Assembly: GCF_009671205.1 (NCBI RefSeq)
Contig: NZ_CP045309.1
Location: 3,844,001-3,908,000, forward strand
Direction of reading: 5' to 3'
DNA: 64,000 nt
DNA from: Micromonospora terminaliae
GTDB lineage: Bacteria > Actinomycetota > Actinomycetes > Mycobacteriales > Micromonosporaceae
The stretch's first letter is position 1; every line of letters begins with the position of its first letter. Positions 54,517 through 63,349 of this stretch are shown here, piece after piece. The notes under the pieces are model-generated. The model searched no databases, was not told the origin of the DNA, and saw only the letters and a list, made by a program, of their open reading frames with translations. The translations under genes and the position numbers were made by a program.

Positions 54517-54553
54517 GCGGGGAGGGGCCCTTCCAGGAAGGGCCCCTCCCCGC
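54517..54553. terminator. Bidirectional terminator between tauE-like and MFS genes
   Basis: Arms GCGGGGAGGGGCCCTTCC (54517-54534) and GGAAGGGCCCCTCCCCGC (54536-54553), 18 bp perfect around a single A, so it forms a long hairpin. It separates two convergent genes whose stops lie 4 nt and 1 nt from it. Confidence 0.85.
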
Positions 54554-54554
54554 C

Positions 54555-55787
54555 TCAGTACGCCTCGCCGACCGGCTCCTCCGGGGCGTGCTCGTTGCGC
54601 CGGGCGGCGGAGTTCCACCGGGACCAGAGCACCCGCTCGCCGTAGCCGGCAGCCATCACGTGGGCGAAGGCGAGGTAGACCAGCACGCCGACGGCGAGGA
54701 CGCCGAAGCCGACCCAGAAGGGCAGGGCGAGCGAGTGCTCGGCCAGCTTGCCGGAGATGATCGGGGCCGGCGCGGCGGCGCCCCAGCGAACCAGGTTGAA
54801 CGCGCCGGTGGCGACCCGCCGGTCGCGGGAGCCGAGGCCCAGGGCCAGGTCGGTGAGGTTGGCGTTGGCCAGGCCCATGAAGAGGCCGGCGAGGACCAGA
54901 ACCACCAGCGACATGGCGGTGCCGGTGGAGGTGGCGAAGAGGACCATGCAGACCAGCAGCCCGGCGATGGCGACGCCGACGGTCTGCACGGCGCCGATCC
55001 GGTGCGCCAGCCGGTGGCCGATCAGCAGGATGCCGGCGGCCAGGCCCAGGCCCCAGCCGGTGAAGGCCAAGCCCAGCGGGATGACGTCGAGGTGCAGGTA
55101 GAGCGGCGTGTAGCCGAGCACCACGAAGAAGACGAAGTTGTAGGCGGCCGTGACCACGCAGAGGGTGACGAACGCCGGCTTGCGGTAGGTCGAGAAGATC
55201 GCGCCGAGGCGTACCGGGGGCTGCTTGTGGGCCGGCTCGCGGAGCTTGCGCGAGGCGACGGCCAGGGCCAGCACCATGAACACGCCGCAGACGAAGAAGG
55301 GCAGTCGCCAGGTCACCTCGCCGAGCAGGCCGCCGATCAGCGGGCCGACGGCGAAGCCGAGACCGAGGGCGGTCTCGAAGAGGCCGACCACCCACTCCCG
55401 GTCGTTGGCGAGGTTGACCAGCACCACCATGGCGGTGGCGAAGAACATCGCGTTGCCCAGGCCCCAGACGCCGCGCAGCACCGACAGCTGCACGATGTTG
55501 TCGCTGAACGACGCGAGGATGGCGGCCAGGCCGACCACCGAGACGCCGGTGATCAGCACCGGCTTGAAGCCGAACTTCCCGCTGGCCAGGGTCGCCGGGA
55601 TCATGCCGACCGCCATCACCGCGATGTACGCGGTGAAGAGCAGCTCGACCTGCCAGGCGGTCACCCCGATGGCCTCGCCGATGGCGGGCAGGATGGGGTC
55701 CACCACGGCGATGCCGGCGATGGCGAGGAAGGCCACCAGCGTGGTGGCGTAGATGGCACTGCGGTTGGGTTCGGATCGCCGATCCAC
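54555..55787 (-). CDS. MFS transporter (drug/multidrug efflux type)
   Basis: 410 aa with 12 membrane helices. Motifs: DPILPAIGEAIGVTAWQVELLFTAYIAVMAVGM (helices 1-2), SGKFGFKPVLITG (loop 2-3 motif A variant) and LRGVWGLGNAMFFATAMVVLVNL (helix 4). The gene is divergent from a MarR-family regulator with two clear operator boxes between them, so the transporter is probably induced by its substrate. The substrate is unknown. GTG start at 55787. Confidence 0.88.
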   Translation of the reverse strand: MDRRSEPNRSAIYATTLVAFLAIAGIAVVDPILPAIGEAIGVTAWQVELLFTAYIAVMAVGMIPATLASGKFGFKPVLITGVSVVGLAAILASFSDNIVQLSVLRGVWGLGNAMFFATAMVVLVNLANDREWVVGLFETALGLGFAVGPLIGGLLGEVTWRLPFFVCGVFMVLALAVASRKLREPAHKQPPVRLGAIFSTYRKPAFVTLCVVTAAYNFVFFVVLGYTPLYLHLDVIPLGLAFTGWGLGLAAGILLIGHRLAHRIGAVQTVGVAIAGLLVCMVLFATSTGTAMSLVVLVLAGLFMGLANANLTDLALGLGSRDRRVATGAFNLVRWGAAAPAPIISGKLAEHSLALPFWVGFGVLAVGVLVYLAFAHVMAAGYGERVLWSRWNSAARRNEHAPEEPVGEAY

Positions 55788-55809
55788 TCCGCGCCTCCAG
55801 ACAGTTAGC

Positions 55810-55842
55810 TGTATCGTACAGGTAAATCAGTTGTATCATACA
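55810..55842. promoter_or_regulatory. Two MarR operator boxes
   Basis: TGTATCGTACA (55810-55820) and TGTATCATACA (55832-55842), two 11-bp palindromes with centres 22 bp apart, that is two helical turns on the same face. The second covers the -10 box TATCAT (55834-55839) of the marR gene; the first lies 22 nt before the MFS start. Confidence 0.75.
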
Positions 55843-55845
55843 GCT

Positions 55846-56313
55846 ATGAGGGACGACGCCAACGCGGAAGACGTCACACTGGGCCGGATCGAGACCGAGG
55901 TCGCGCTGCTCATGCGCCTCGGCGAGGCGACCCGCCGGGCCAGCGGCACGGCCGAGCACCGGGTGCTGGACCGGGCGGCCTACGTGATCCTGCGGCACCT
56001 GGCAGCCGCCGGCCCGCAGAACGTCTCCGCGCTGGCCACGAGACTGAACCTGGACGGGTCCACGGTCACCCGGCAGGTCTCCGCCATGCAGCGGGACGGG
56101 CTGATCGCGCGTACCCCGGACCCGGCCGACGGGCGCGGCACGGTCATCTCCCCCACCGCGGCCGGCCTCCAGCGGATGGCCGCGGTACGGGCGGCCCGCA
56201 CCCGGCTCTACGGCGACATCCTGGCCGGCTGGACCCCCGACGACCGGGAGAGCCTCGCGGACCTGCTGCACCGGCTCAACGACGCCCTCGAATCGCGCAC
56301 CCGCCGCCGCTGA
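55846..56313 (+). CDS. MarR-family repressor
   Basis: 155 aa winged helix. VSALATRLNLDGSTVTRQVSAMQRDGLIARTPDPADGRGTVISPTAAG is the canonical MarR DNA-binding and wing region (Asp-Gly-Arg wing tip), with flanking dimerisation helices. It probably represses the divergent MFS gene and itself via the two TGTATC boxes. TATCAT lies 6 nt before the ATG, so the mRNA should be leaderless. Confidence 0.92.
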   Translation: MRDDANAEDVTLGRIETEVALLMRLGEATRRASGTAEHRVLDRAAYVILRHLAAAGPQNVSALATRLNLDGSTVTRQVSAMQRDGLIARTPDPADGRGTVISPTAAGLQRMAAVRAARTRLYGDILAGWTPDDRESLADLLHRLNDALESRTRRR

Positions 56314-56322
56314 GCGCACGGC

Positions 56323-56357
56323 GAGGCCCCGGCCGCCGACGTGGCGACCGGGGCCTC
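56323..56357. terminator. Terminator between marR and mctP-like genes
   Basis: GAGGCCCCGG (56323-56332) and CCGGGGCCTC (56348-56357), 10-bp perfect stem, 15-nt loop, between two convergent stops. Confidence 0.7.
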
Positions 56358-56366
56358 GGTGTCAGG

Positions 56367-58022
56367 TCAGGCGACCGGTTCGGGGGCGACGTCCGCGTCC
56401 CGCTCCGTGCCGGGGGTGACCCGCGGGTCGCCCTCGTCGGCGAAGTAGTCGTCCGGGGTGGTGCCGTCCACCCCGTCGGCCACCTTCGCGGCCCGCAGCA
56501 CCAGGGTGAGCAGCGCGGCCACCGCCAGGTTGACCAGCACCGCCACGATGCCCACGTAGATCGTCTTCTTCGTGTCGAAGCCGAACTCGGAGAGCGGGAA
56601 GGCCGAGCCGGCGAAGTGCTTCTTGCCGGTCGCCGGGTTCCCGATCTGGTAGAGCATCCACATGCCGAGGCCCATGCCGGCCACCCAGCCGGCGATCAGC
56701 GCGCCCCGGTGGAACCAGCGGGTGTAGAGGCCCAGCGCCACCGCCGGCAGCGTCTGGAGGATGATCACGCCGCCGATGAGCTGGAGGTCGATGGAGAACT
56801 GCGGGTCGAGGAAGACGATGCAGGCGACAGCGCCGACCTTCACCACCAGCGAGGTGATCTTCGAGACGTTCGCCTCCTGCGCCGGGCTGGCGTCCCGCTT
56901 CAGGTACTCCTTGTAGATGTTGCGGGTGAACAGGTTCGCCGCCGCGATCGACATGATCGCCGCCGGCACCAGCGCCCCGATGCCGATGGCCGCGTACGCC
57001 ACGCCCGCGAACCAGTCCGGGAACTGGCTGTCGAAGAGCAGCGGCACCACGGTGTTGCCGTCGACGCTGCCGGCCTTGGCGCCGGGCAGCGGCTTCACGC
57101 CCGCCGCGATGGCCATGTACCCGAGCAGCGCGATGAGCCCGAGCAGCAGGCTGTACGCCGGCAGCGCGGACATGTTCCGCTTGATCACGTCCCGATTCCG
57201 GCTGGCCAGCACGCCGGTGATGCTGTGCGGGTAGAGGAACAGCGCCAGCGCCGAACCGAACGCCAGGGTGACGTACTGGAGCTGGTTGTTGGCGTTGAGC
57301 AGGATGCCGTCCCCGGGAGCGGGTGACGCCTTGAACTTCGCGTCGGCCGCGTCGAAGATGTCGCCCCAGCCGCCCAGCTTGTACGGCAGGTAGACGACCG
57401 CCACCAGGATCACGATGTAGATCAGCGAGTCCTTGACGAAGGCGATCAGCGCCGGCGCGCGCAGCCCGGACTGATAGGTGTAGGCCGCCAGGATCGCGAA
57501 GGCGATGATGATCGGCAGGTGCCGGGCCACCGCACTGTCCCCGGTCACGCCCATCGTCTTCAGCACCGCCTCGATGCCGACCAGCTGCAGGGCGATGTAC
57601 GGCATGGTCGCCACGATGCCGGTGATCGCGATCAGCAGCGCGAGGATCGGCGAGTCGAACCGGTTGCGGACGAAGTCCGCCGGGGTGACGAAGCCGTGCC
57701 GGTGCGAGACCGACCAGAGCCGGCACAGCACCAGGAACACCATCGGGTAGATGACGATCGTGTACGGCACGGCGAAGAAGCCCGCCGCCCCGGCCCCGAA
57801 GATCAGCGCCGGCACCGCCACGAACGTGTACGCCGTGTAGAGGTCACCGCCGACCAGGAACCAGGTGATCCAGCCGCCGAAGCTGCGCCCGCCCAGCCCC
57901 CACTCGTCCAGGTGCGCCATGTCGCGCGGCGCCCGCCACCGGGCCGCCACGAAACCCATGCCGCTGACCAGCAGGAAGAGGAAGCTGAAGATGATGATCT
58001 CGGTGAGGTGGTCGCGCCACAT
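56367..58022 (-). CDS. mctP: MctP-type monocarboxylate/solute:Na+ symporter (SSS family)
   Basis: 551 aa, 13 predicted membrane helices. GGRSFGGWITWFLVGGDLYTAYTFVAVP is the helix 1-2 region of SSS transporters of the MctP subfamily, which takes up lactate, pyruvate, propionate or alanine. Further motifs are DFVRNRFDSPILALLIAITG and FLYPHSITGVLASRN. The preceding DUF3311 gene ends with a 1-nt overlap (TGATG), the usual arrangement of this system. The C-terminal tail is acidic and cytoplasmic. The exact substrate is not assigned. Confidence 0.85.
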   Translation of the reverse strand: MWRDHLTEIIIFSFLFLLVSGMGFVAARWRAPRDMAHLDEWGLGGRSFGGWITWFLVGGDLYTAYTFVAVPALIFGAGAAGFFAVPYTIVIYPMVFLVLCRLWSVSHRHGFVTPADFVRNRFDSPILALLIAITGIVATMPYIALQLVGIEAVLKTMGVTGDSAVARHLPIIIAFAILAAYTYQSGLRAPALIAFVKDSLIYIVILVAVVYLPYKLGGWGDIFDAADAKFKASPAPGDGILLNANNQLQYVTLAFGSALALFLYPHSITGVLASRNRDVIKRNMSALPAYSLLLGLIALLGYMAIAAGVKPLPGAKAGSVDGNTVVPLLFDSQFPDWFAGVAYAAIGIGALVPAAIMSIAAANLFTRNIYKEYLKRDASPAQEANVSKITSLVVKVGAVACIVFLDPQFSIDLQLIGGVIILQTLPAVALGLYTRWFHRGALIAGWVAGMGLGMWMLYQIGNPATGKKHFAGSAFPLSEFGFDTKKTIYVGIVAVLVNLAVAALLTLVLRAAKVADGVDGTTPDDYFADEGDPRVTPGTERDADVAPEPVA

Positions 58023-58267
58023 CAGCGGTCACCTCCCCGCTTCTTCGTCATCTGGTAGACGAGCGTGGTGGTGGCCACGCCGAGGATGATCCAGGCCAGT
58101 TGCAGCCAGTAGAAACGCGGAAACCCGAACAGCCGGGGCGAGTCGGCGTTGAAGAAGGCCGGGATGAGCGGCACCACGATCGGTATGAAGAGCAACCAGT
58201 TCCAGGGACTGTGGTCCTTCGCCCTGGATCGCGCCGTTGTCGGCGCCTCCGGTTCTGGTGCTGCCAT
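58022..58267 (-). CDS. DUF3311 membrane subunit of the MctP-type permease
   Basis: 81 aa. A charged N-terminus is followed by two membrane helices: WNWLLFIPIVVPLIPAFFN and FYWLQLAWIILGVATTTLVY. The DxPRLFGFPRFYWLQ segment is typical of DUF3311, found almost only in front of MctP-like symporters, probably as an accessory subunit. GGAGGT lies 7 nt before the ATG at 58267. Confidence 0.85.
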   Translation of the reverse strand: MAAPEPEAPTTARSRAKDHSPWNWLLFIPIVVPLIPAFFNADSPRLFGFPRFYWLQLAWIILGVATTTLVYQMTKKRGGDR

Positions 58268-58395
58268 GTGACACACCTCCGGGAAGTCGTAACTTGCCAT
58301 GTGACGGCCGGAGGCTACGACCCTGTGAGCGCGGTCACGTTCTCCCGGAGGACGGCGATGCGCCGAGCGGTGTTTGGCGTGCGCCGAACGGCCGC

Positions 58396-59586
58396 TCAGA
58401 GGTCCGCGAGGTGCGAGGTGTCGTTGACCGAGCGGACCGCGACACCGCCGTCTGGGTAGAGGTCGAGCACCGAGACGCCCGCCGTGTCCAGGTAGAGCCG
58501 GTGCAGGAAGGCGTCGCCGGCCGCGAGGGCGTCGCGCAGCACCAGCTTGATCGGCGAGACGTGGGAGACCACCACGACGGTCTCCCCCGGGTACGCCGTG
58601 CGCAGCCGGTCGACCGCCCGGCCGGTCCGCTCGGCGACGGCCACGAACGACTCGCCCTCCGGCGGGGCGATGCTCGTGGAGGCCAGCCAGGCGTCCAGTT
58701 CCCCGGGCCAGCCGTCGCGCACCTCGGCGAAGGTGCGCCCCTCCCAGACCCCGAAGTCGCACTCGATGAGGTCGTCGTCGGGGCGTACCGGCGGGTTGCC
58801 GACCAGCGCGGCGACCGCCTCGGCGGTGGCCAGGCAGCGCGCGAGCGGGGAGCTGACCACGGCCGCGACCGACGGCGCGAGGGCGGCCACCCGGGCGGCC
58901 GTGGCGCGGGCCTGGGCCCGCCCTCGGTCGGTCAGCGGCACGTCGCCGCGCCCCGAGTAGCGCTTCTGCACGGTGCGCTCGGTCTCGCCGTGCCGGACCA
59001 GGATCAGCCGGGTGGCCTCCTCGGTCGGGCGCGGCTCCCACGACGCCGGCGTGGTGGCCGGGTCGGTGCCGGTGGCCCGGCCGGTGGCCGCCCGGGCGGC
59101 CACCTCGCGCACGGCGGGCTCGGGGGCGGCGACCTCGCGCGGCGACTCCGCCACGGGCCCGGCCGGTGCCAGTCCGGCCGCCGCGTCCATGGCCGCGTTG
59201 GCCAGCGCGTCGGCGTGCTTGTTGCGCTCCCGGGGGACCCAGCCGAACCGTACGGTCTCGAACCGCCCGACCAGCGCGGCGGCCTGCGCGGCGAGCGGCC
59301 GCAGCCCGGGGTTCTTGATCTGCCAGCGGCCGCACATCTGCTCGACCACCAGCTTGGAGTCCATGCGGGCGTCCACCTCGGCCGCACCCAGCTCGGCGGC
59401 GGCCTCCAGCCCGGCGATCAGGCCCCGGTACTCCGCCACGTTGTTGGTGGCCGTCCCGATGGCCTCGGCGCGCTCGGCCAGGACCTCGCCGGTCGCCGGG
59501 TCCCGGACCACCGCGCCGTAGCCGGCCGGACCCGGGTTGCCCCGGGACCCGCCGTCGGCCTCGACCACGACCGCGCGCACCGCCAC
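58396..59586 (-). CDS. Bifunctional RNase H1-type / histidine acid phosphatase
   Basis: 396 aa. The N-terminal RNase HI domain (about 1-140) contains VEADGGSRGNPGPAGYGAVV (the first Asp is replaced by Glu in VVEADG or supplied by Asp of ADG), NVAEYRGLIAGLEAA (Glu), ARMDSKLVVEQM (Asp) and RERNKHADALAN (Asp). An Ala/Pro-rich linker leads to a phosphoglycerate-mutase-like domain with LILVRHGETE (catalytic His) and VVSHVSPIK. This is the Rv2228c type, whose phosphatase part can act on alpha-ribazole phosphate. The start is GTG 59586, with GTG 59580 possible. Confidence 0.93.
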   Translation of the reverse strand: MAVRAVVVEADGGSRGNPGPAGYGAVVRDPATGEVLAERAEAIGTATNNVAEYRGLIAGLEAAAELGAAEVDARMDSKLVVEQMCGRWQIKNPGLRPLAAQAAALVGRFETVRFGWVPRERNKHADALANAAMDAAAGLAPAGPVAESPREVAAPEPAVREVAARAATGRATGTDPATTPASWEPRPTEEATRLILVRHGETERTVQKRYSGRGDVPLTDRGRAQARATAARVAALAPSVAAVVSSPLARCLATAEAVAALVGNPPVRPDDDLIECDFGVWEGRTFAEVRDGWPGELDAWLASTSIAPPEGESFVAVAERTGRAVDRLRTAYPGETVVVVSHVSPIKLVLRDALAAGDAFLHRLYLDTAGVSVLDLYPDGGVAVRSVNDTSHLADL

Positions 59587-59591
59587 GACGG

Positions 59592-60329
59592 CTACAGCCC
59601 CGACTCGTTGGTCCGGACCATGATCCGCCGGCACTCCTCGCAGCGGACCACGTCGTCCGGGTCGGCCTTGCGGATCCGGGCCAGGTCGGCGCCGGAGAGC
59701 TCCAGGCGGCAGCCACCGCAACGGGCGCCGGTGAGCAGCGCCGCGCCGAGGCCGGTGTCCGTGCGGATCTTGTCGTAGAGGGCGACCAGATCGGCCGGCA
59801 GGTCGCCGGCCAGGGGCTGGCGGGCCCCGCGCTTGAACTCCTCCTCCTTGGCGATCTCGGCGAGGCTGTCGTCGCGGCGCTGCTCGGCCGCGGCACGCCG
59901 GTCCCGGGCCTCGGCGATCCGCCGCTCGACGCCGTCCAGGACGCCCTGCGCGGTCTCCCGCTGCTCCATGAGCTCCAGCTCGGCGTCCTCCAGGTCGCTC
60001 TGCCGGCGGTTCAGCGAGGCCAGCTCGTGCTGGAGCGCCTCCAGCTCGCGGGCCGGCCCGCTGCCCGCGGCCAGCCGGTCCTCGTCCTTGCTCTTGCGGG
60101 CCCGGACCTGGTCGACGTCCTTCTCCAGCCGCGCGATGTCCCGGTCGAGGTCGTCCACGGCCACCTGGGCGCGGACCCGCTCGTCCTCCAGCGCGGAGAG
60201 TTCGCGCGCCAGGGCCTCCAGCTCGGCCAGCTCGGGCAGCGTCCGGCGGCGGTGGGCGAGCTGGGCGAGCGCGGTGTCGATCGCCTGCAGGTCGAGCAGG
60301 CGGCGCTGCACCTTCGGGTCAGCCTTCAC
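59592..60329 (-). CDS. Coiled-coil zinc-ribbon protein (CT398/DUF164-like)
   Basis: 245 aa. A long coiled coil (about 10-170, rich in Leu, Glu and Arg) is followed by a C-terminal C4 zinc ribbon: ARCGGCRLELSG and VVRCEECRRIMVR. It is orthologous to Rv2229c and always lies between the RNase H/phosphatase and Nif3 genes. The role is unknown; a nucleic-acid tether or flagellar/secretion adaptor has been proposed in other phyla. The GTG at 60329 overlaps the Nif3 stop (GTGA). Confidence 0.92.
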   Translation of the reverse strand: MKADPKVQRRLLDLQAIDTALAQLAHRRRTLPELAELEALARELSALEDERVRAQVAVDDLDRDIARLEKDVDQVRARKSKDEDRLAAGSGPARELEALQHELASLNRRQSDLEDAELELMEQRETAQGVLDGVERRIAEARDRRAAAEQRRDDSLAEIAKEEEFKRGARQPLAGDLPADLVALYDKIRTDTGLGAALLTGARCGGCRLELSGADLARIRKADPDDVVRCEECRRIMVRTNESGL

Positions 60330-61192
60330 GGTCGGGGCTCCTTGTCGTCCGGTCGGGGCGCGGCGGCGTGCACGGTCCACGGGTCGGTGTCCAGGTCGGA
60401 CACCACGGTCTCGACGCCCAGCTCGGCCCGCAGCTGGGCGGCCAGGTCGTCCAGCCAGGGGCGCTCGGTCGCCCAGTGGGCGGCGTCGAGCAGCGCCGGA
60501 CCACCGGCGGCGAGGTGCTCGCCGGCGGGGTGGTGGCGCAGGTCGGCGGTGAGGAACGCGTCCACCCCGGCGGCGGTCGCCTCGGCGAGGAAGCTGTCCC
60601 CCGAGCCGCCGCTGACGGCGAGGGTACGAACCATACGCCCGGGATCCCCGGCGGCGCGAACTCCCCAGGCGGTGACGGGGAGCACTGCGGCGGCGTGCCG
60701 GGTCAGCTCGGCCAGGGTGAGCGGCGTGGGCAGCTCACCGATCCGGCCGATGCCCCGGCCGGGGCCGGCCGCGGGCGAGCCGGGGCGGGGCGGGTGCAGC
60801 GGGCGCAGCCCGGTCAGCCCGAACCGGGCGGCCAGGGCGTCGGACACCCCGGGATCGGCCACGTCGGCGTTGGTGTGTGCCACGTACAGCGCCACGTCGG
60901 CCTTGATCAGCCGGTGCACGATCCGGCCCTTGTACGTCGTGGCGGCCACCGAGGAGACCCCGCGCAGCAGCAGCGGGTGGTGGGCGACGATCATGTCGGC
61001 ACCGGCGGCGAGCGCCTCGGCCACCGTCTCCGGGACCACGTCGACCACGCAGGCGACCCGCCGGACCGGGGCGCCGGGCTCGCCGAGCACCAGGCCGACC
61101 CGGTCCCACTCCTCCGCCCAGGCGGGCGGGTAGCGGCGGTCCAGCGCGGCCACCACGTCGGCGACCGTGGGCGGCGATGCGGTTGTGCTCAC
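60326..61192 (-). CDS. Nif3/YbgI-like dinuclear metal-centre protein
   Basis: 288 aa. Metal ligands: MIVAHHPLLLRG (His-His), THTNAD-like AHTNADVADPGVSDALA (His, Asp) and, near the end, ADLRHHPAGEHLAAG and DAAHWATERPW (His, Glu). Nif3 proteins form hexameric rings; a GTP cyclohydrolase I type 2 function was claimed for some but is not general. It is first in the three-gene operon with the zinc ribbon and RNase H/phosphatase. GTG start at 61192. Confidence 0.93.
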   Translation of the reverse strand: MSTTASPPTVADVVAALDRRYPPAWAEEWDRVGLVLGEPGAPVRRVACVVDVVPETVAEALAAGADMIVAHHPLLLRGVSSVAATTYKGRIVHRLIKADVALYVAHTNADVADPGVSDALAARFGLTGLRPLHPPRPGSPAAGPGRGIGRIGELPTPLTLAELTRHAAAVLPVTAWGVRAAGDPGRMVRTLAVSGGSGDSFLAEATAAGVDAFLTADLRHHPAGEHLAAGGPALLDAAHWATERPWLDDLAAQLRAELGVETVVSDLDTDPWTVHAAAPRPDDKEPRP

Positions 61193-61284
61193 GGCGGGCC
61201 AGCTTACCGGCGTCGGGGGCCTGCGCGGGCCGCCTGGCCCGGACCGGGCCGGCGGGCTGGTCCCGCCGGCCCGGCCGGGGCCGG

Positions 61285-61866
61285 TCAGCCGACCGGGGCG
61301 GCCGGGCGTGGCGCGGCGCGCAGGGCGGCCAGGCCGGCCGCCCACGGGAAGTCGTCCAGGTGCCGCTCGCCGGTGCCCGGCGGATGCAGCGGCACCACGT
61401 GGTCGCCGAAGACCACCCGGACGCCCCACTCGCGGAGCCGGGCCAGGCTGGCCCGGAACGCCGGGTGCGCGGCCATCGCCACGTTGGTGTACGGCACGGC
61501 CGCGATCGGCACCCCCATCCCCTGCCCCTCGATCAGCAGGCCGAGGGCCAGGGTGTCCGCGATGCCGACGGCCCACTTGTTGACCGTGTTGACCGTCGCC
61601 GGGCAGACCAGCATGGCGTCCGCCGCGGGCAGCACGTCCGGGTCGCCGGGGTTCTTGTAGTGGGTGCGGACCGGGTGGCCGCTCTGGCGCGCCAGCGCCG
61701 TCCGGTCGACGAACTTCGCGCCGTCCGGCGTGGTCACCACGCAGACCTGCCAGCCGTCCTGCTGGGCGAGGTCGACCAGCCGGCCGACGTGACGGGCCAG
61801 CGGCGAACCGCAGGCGATGACGTAGAGCACCCGACGGTGCCCGTTGCTGGTGTGCGAACCGCTCAT
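61285..61866 (-). CDS. Flavoprotein of the PPC-decarboxylase (HFCD) fold
   Basis: 193 aa. VLYVIACGSPLARHVGRLVDLAQ, then AAMLVCPATVNTVNKWAVGIADTLALGL is the HFCD FMN-binding pattern (Cys-Pro-Ala-Thr-x-Asn), as in phosphopantothenoylcysteine and lantibiotic decarboxylases. It lacks the CoaB part; the substrate is unknown. It starts 13 nt after the HTH regulator stop, so the two form an operon. ATG 61866 is the first Met in this frame with a usable position. Confidence 0.82.
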   Translation of the reverse strand: MSGSHTSNGHRRVLYVIACGSPLARHVGRLVDLAQQDGWQVCVVTTPDGAKFVDRTALARQSGHPVRTHYKNPGDPDVLPAADAMLVCPATVNTVNKWAVGIADTLALGLLIEGQGMGVPIAAVPYTNVAMAAHPAFRASLARLREWGVRVVFGDHVVPLHPPGTGERHLDDFPWAAGLAALRAAPRPAAPVG

Positions 61867-61879
61867 CCGACGTCCGCGC

Positions 61880-63106
61880 TCATACTCCGACTCCCATGTG
61901 CTCAGCCAACTCCGCGATCGGCGGAGGCGGCGCACCCCGTGTGCGACGGAGTACGTCCGACATCACCTCGTGGGCGATGGGCCGGCAACGGATCTCGGAG
62001 GGCGCGAGCCGGTCGCCGCGGAGCAGCATGTCCCCGGCGTTGGCGACGTCGCCGATCTGGGCGAAGCCGCGGGCGATGTCGAGCAGGTGGTGCGCGCGCC
62101 GCTCGGGCAGCAGCGCGTTGAACGCGGGCACGGCCAGGCGGTGGTGCGTCTCCACGGCCCGGCCGCCGTCGCCCAGCTCGACGGCCGCGGCGGCCCGGTG
62201 CAGCTCCAGGTTGGTCGGGCCGAACGAGGTCCAGTAGTGGTTGTGATCGCCGCCGAGCAGGGTGGCCGCCTCGCCGGCCCCGGTCAGCAGGTCGTCCACT
62301 GTCGCCGAGTCGCCGATGCGGGCGGCGGCCATCGCGCCCTGGAGCAGCAGCATGCCGTAGACGGAGAGCCGCTCCGGCCGGACGTCGTTCTCGCCGCCGG
62401 GCGCCAGCCGGTTGGCGATCCGCACGTTGAGTTCGAGCGCGGGGCGGGGGCGGCCCATCGCGACGAGGGCGTTGCAGACCCGGGTGGTGGCGATGCCGGC
62501 GAGCAGGGGGTCGTCGGCCCGCTGGGCGACCGCCATCGAGCGGTCGGCGGCCAGCCAGGACAGCTCGCACTCGCCGAGCTTGCGCAGCACCGAGGAGGCG
62601 ATCTGGTAGACCTGCCCGAGCAGGTGGGCGGCCTCGCGGGCCTGGTCGCCGCCGTAGCCGGCGTCGGCGGCCTGGGCGTCGCGCAGCAGCTTGGGCAGAG
62701 CGCGGGTGAGCATGCCGTAGCGGCCGTACTGGTAGGTGAGCCAGGCGTGGTTGACCGCCTTGCGCATGTCGGCCAGCGGCGGGGGGCAGGGCGCCGCGTC
62801 GAAGTACGCGCTCATCGAGTCGTAGCGCTCCAGCGCGGCCCGGATCTCCTCGACCTCGACCTGGTCGATGCAGTTGAGGGCGTCGGTGCGCCGCTCCGGG
62901 TCCTTGCCGAGGAGCAGTTGCACGTCGACCTGCAGGATGTCGGCGATCTCGTAGACGACGGAGAACTTGTCCAGCCGCCGGACGCCGCGCTCCACCTTGT
63001 CCACCCAGCTCTTGGACTTGCCGAGCCGGTCGGCGAAGACCTGTTGGGACATCTTGCGCCGGCTCCGCCAGTAGGCGACCCGCCGGCCTATGGGTAGCTC
63101 GTCCAT
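61880..63106 (-). CDS. XRE-type HTH regulator with TPR-like C-terminus
   Basis: 408 aa. The N-terminal HTH reads IGRRVAYWRSRRKMSQQVFADRLGKSKSWVDKVERG, followed by about 300 residues of alpha-helical repeats typical of actinomycete one-component regulators that sense small molecules. It is co-transcribed with the flavoprotein and divergent from the prim-pol gene, so it may control either. The ATG at 63106 is preceded by GGAGGG 8 nt upstream; longer frames into 63244 lack such a site. Confidence 0.88.
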   Translation of the reverse strand: MDELPIGRRVAYWRSRRKMSQQVFADRLGKSKSWVDKVERGVRRLDKFSVVYEIADILQVDVQLLLGKDPERRTDALNCIDQVEVEEIRAALERYDSMSAYFDAAPCPPPLADMRKAVNHAWLTYQYGRYGMLTRALPKLLRDAQAADAGYGGDQAREAAHLLGQVYQIASSVLRKLGECELSWLAADRSMAVAQRADDPLLAGIATTRVCNALVAMGRPRPALELNVRIANRLAPGGENDVRPERLSVYGMLLLQGAMAAARIGDSATVDDLLTGAGEAATLLGGDHNHYWTSFGPTNLELHRAAAAVELGDGGRAVETHHRLAVPAFNALLPERRAHHLLDIARGFAQIGDVANAGDMLLRGDRLAPSEIRCRPIAHEVMSDVLRRTRGAPPPPIAELAEHMGVGV

Positions 63107-63349
63107 CTGACCATCCCTCCCCCTGCCCGTATCCGGTTGATCCCCCCGGTCGACCAATCGCGACGGTCCTTCGGTTTTCAGGTTTTCCCTGGTCGCACAG
63201 TCTGTACGTCGGCCGTACGGCCAGTTCTCGTAGTTTTCGTGCAAGTTGCATGAGCCGTTCGTCAGCTCAACGAGTGTGGGTTACGGCAGTGACGGCCTTC
63301 GAGATGTGGCGTGTGGACAGTCCGGGTGGGGCGAGAAGGGGTGGCACAC
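63107..63349. other. Divergent promoter region
   Basis: 243 bp between the HTH regulator and the prim-pol gene. It contains relatively A/T-rich stretches (CGGTTTTCAGGTTTTCCCTGG near 63170, AGTTTTCGTGCAAGTTGCATGA near 63230, the last with GCAAGTTGC as a small palindrome) that may hold the promoters and operator. No RNA gene is seen. Confidence 0.5.
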
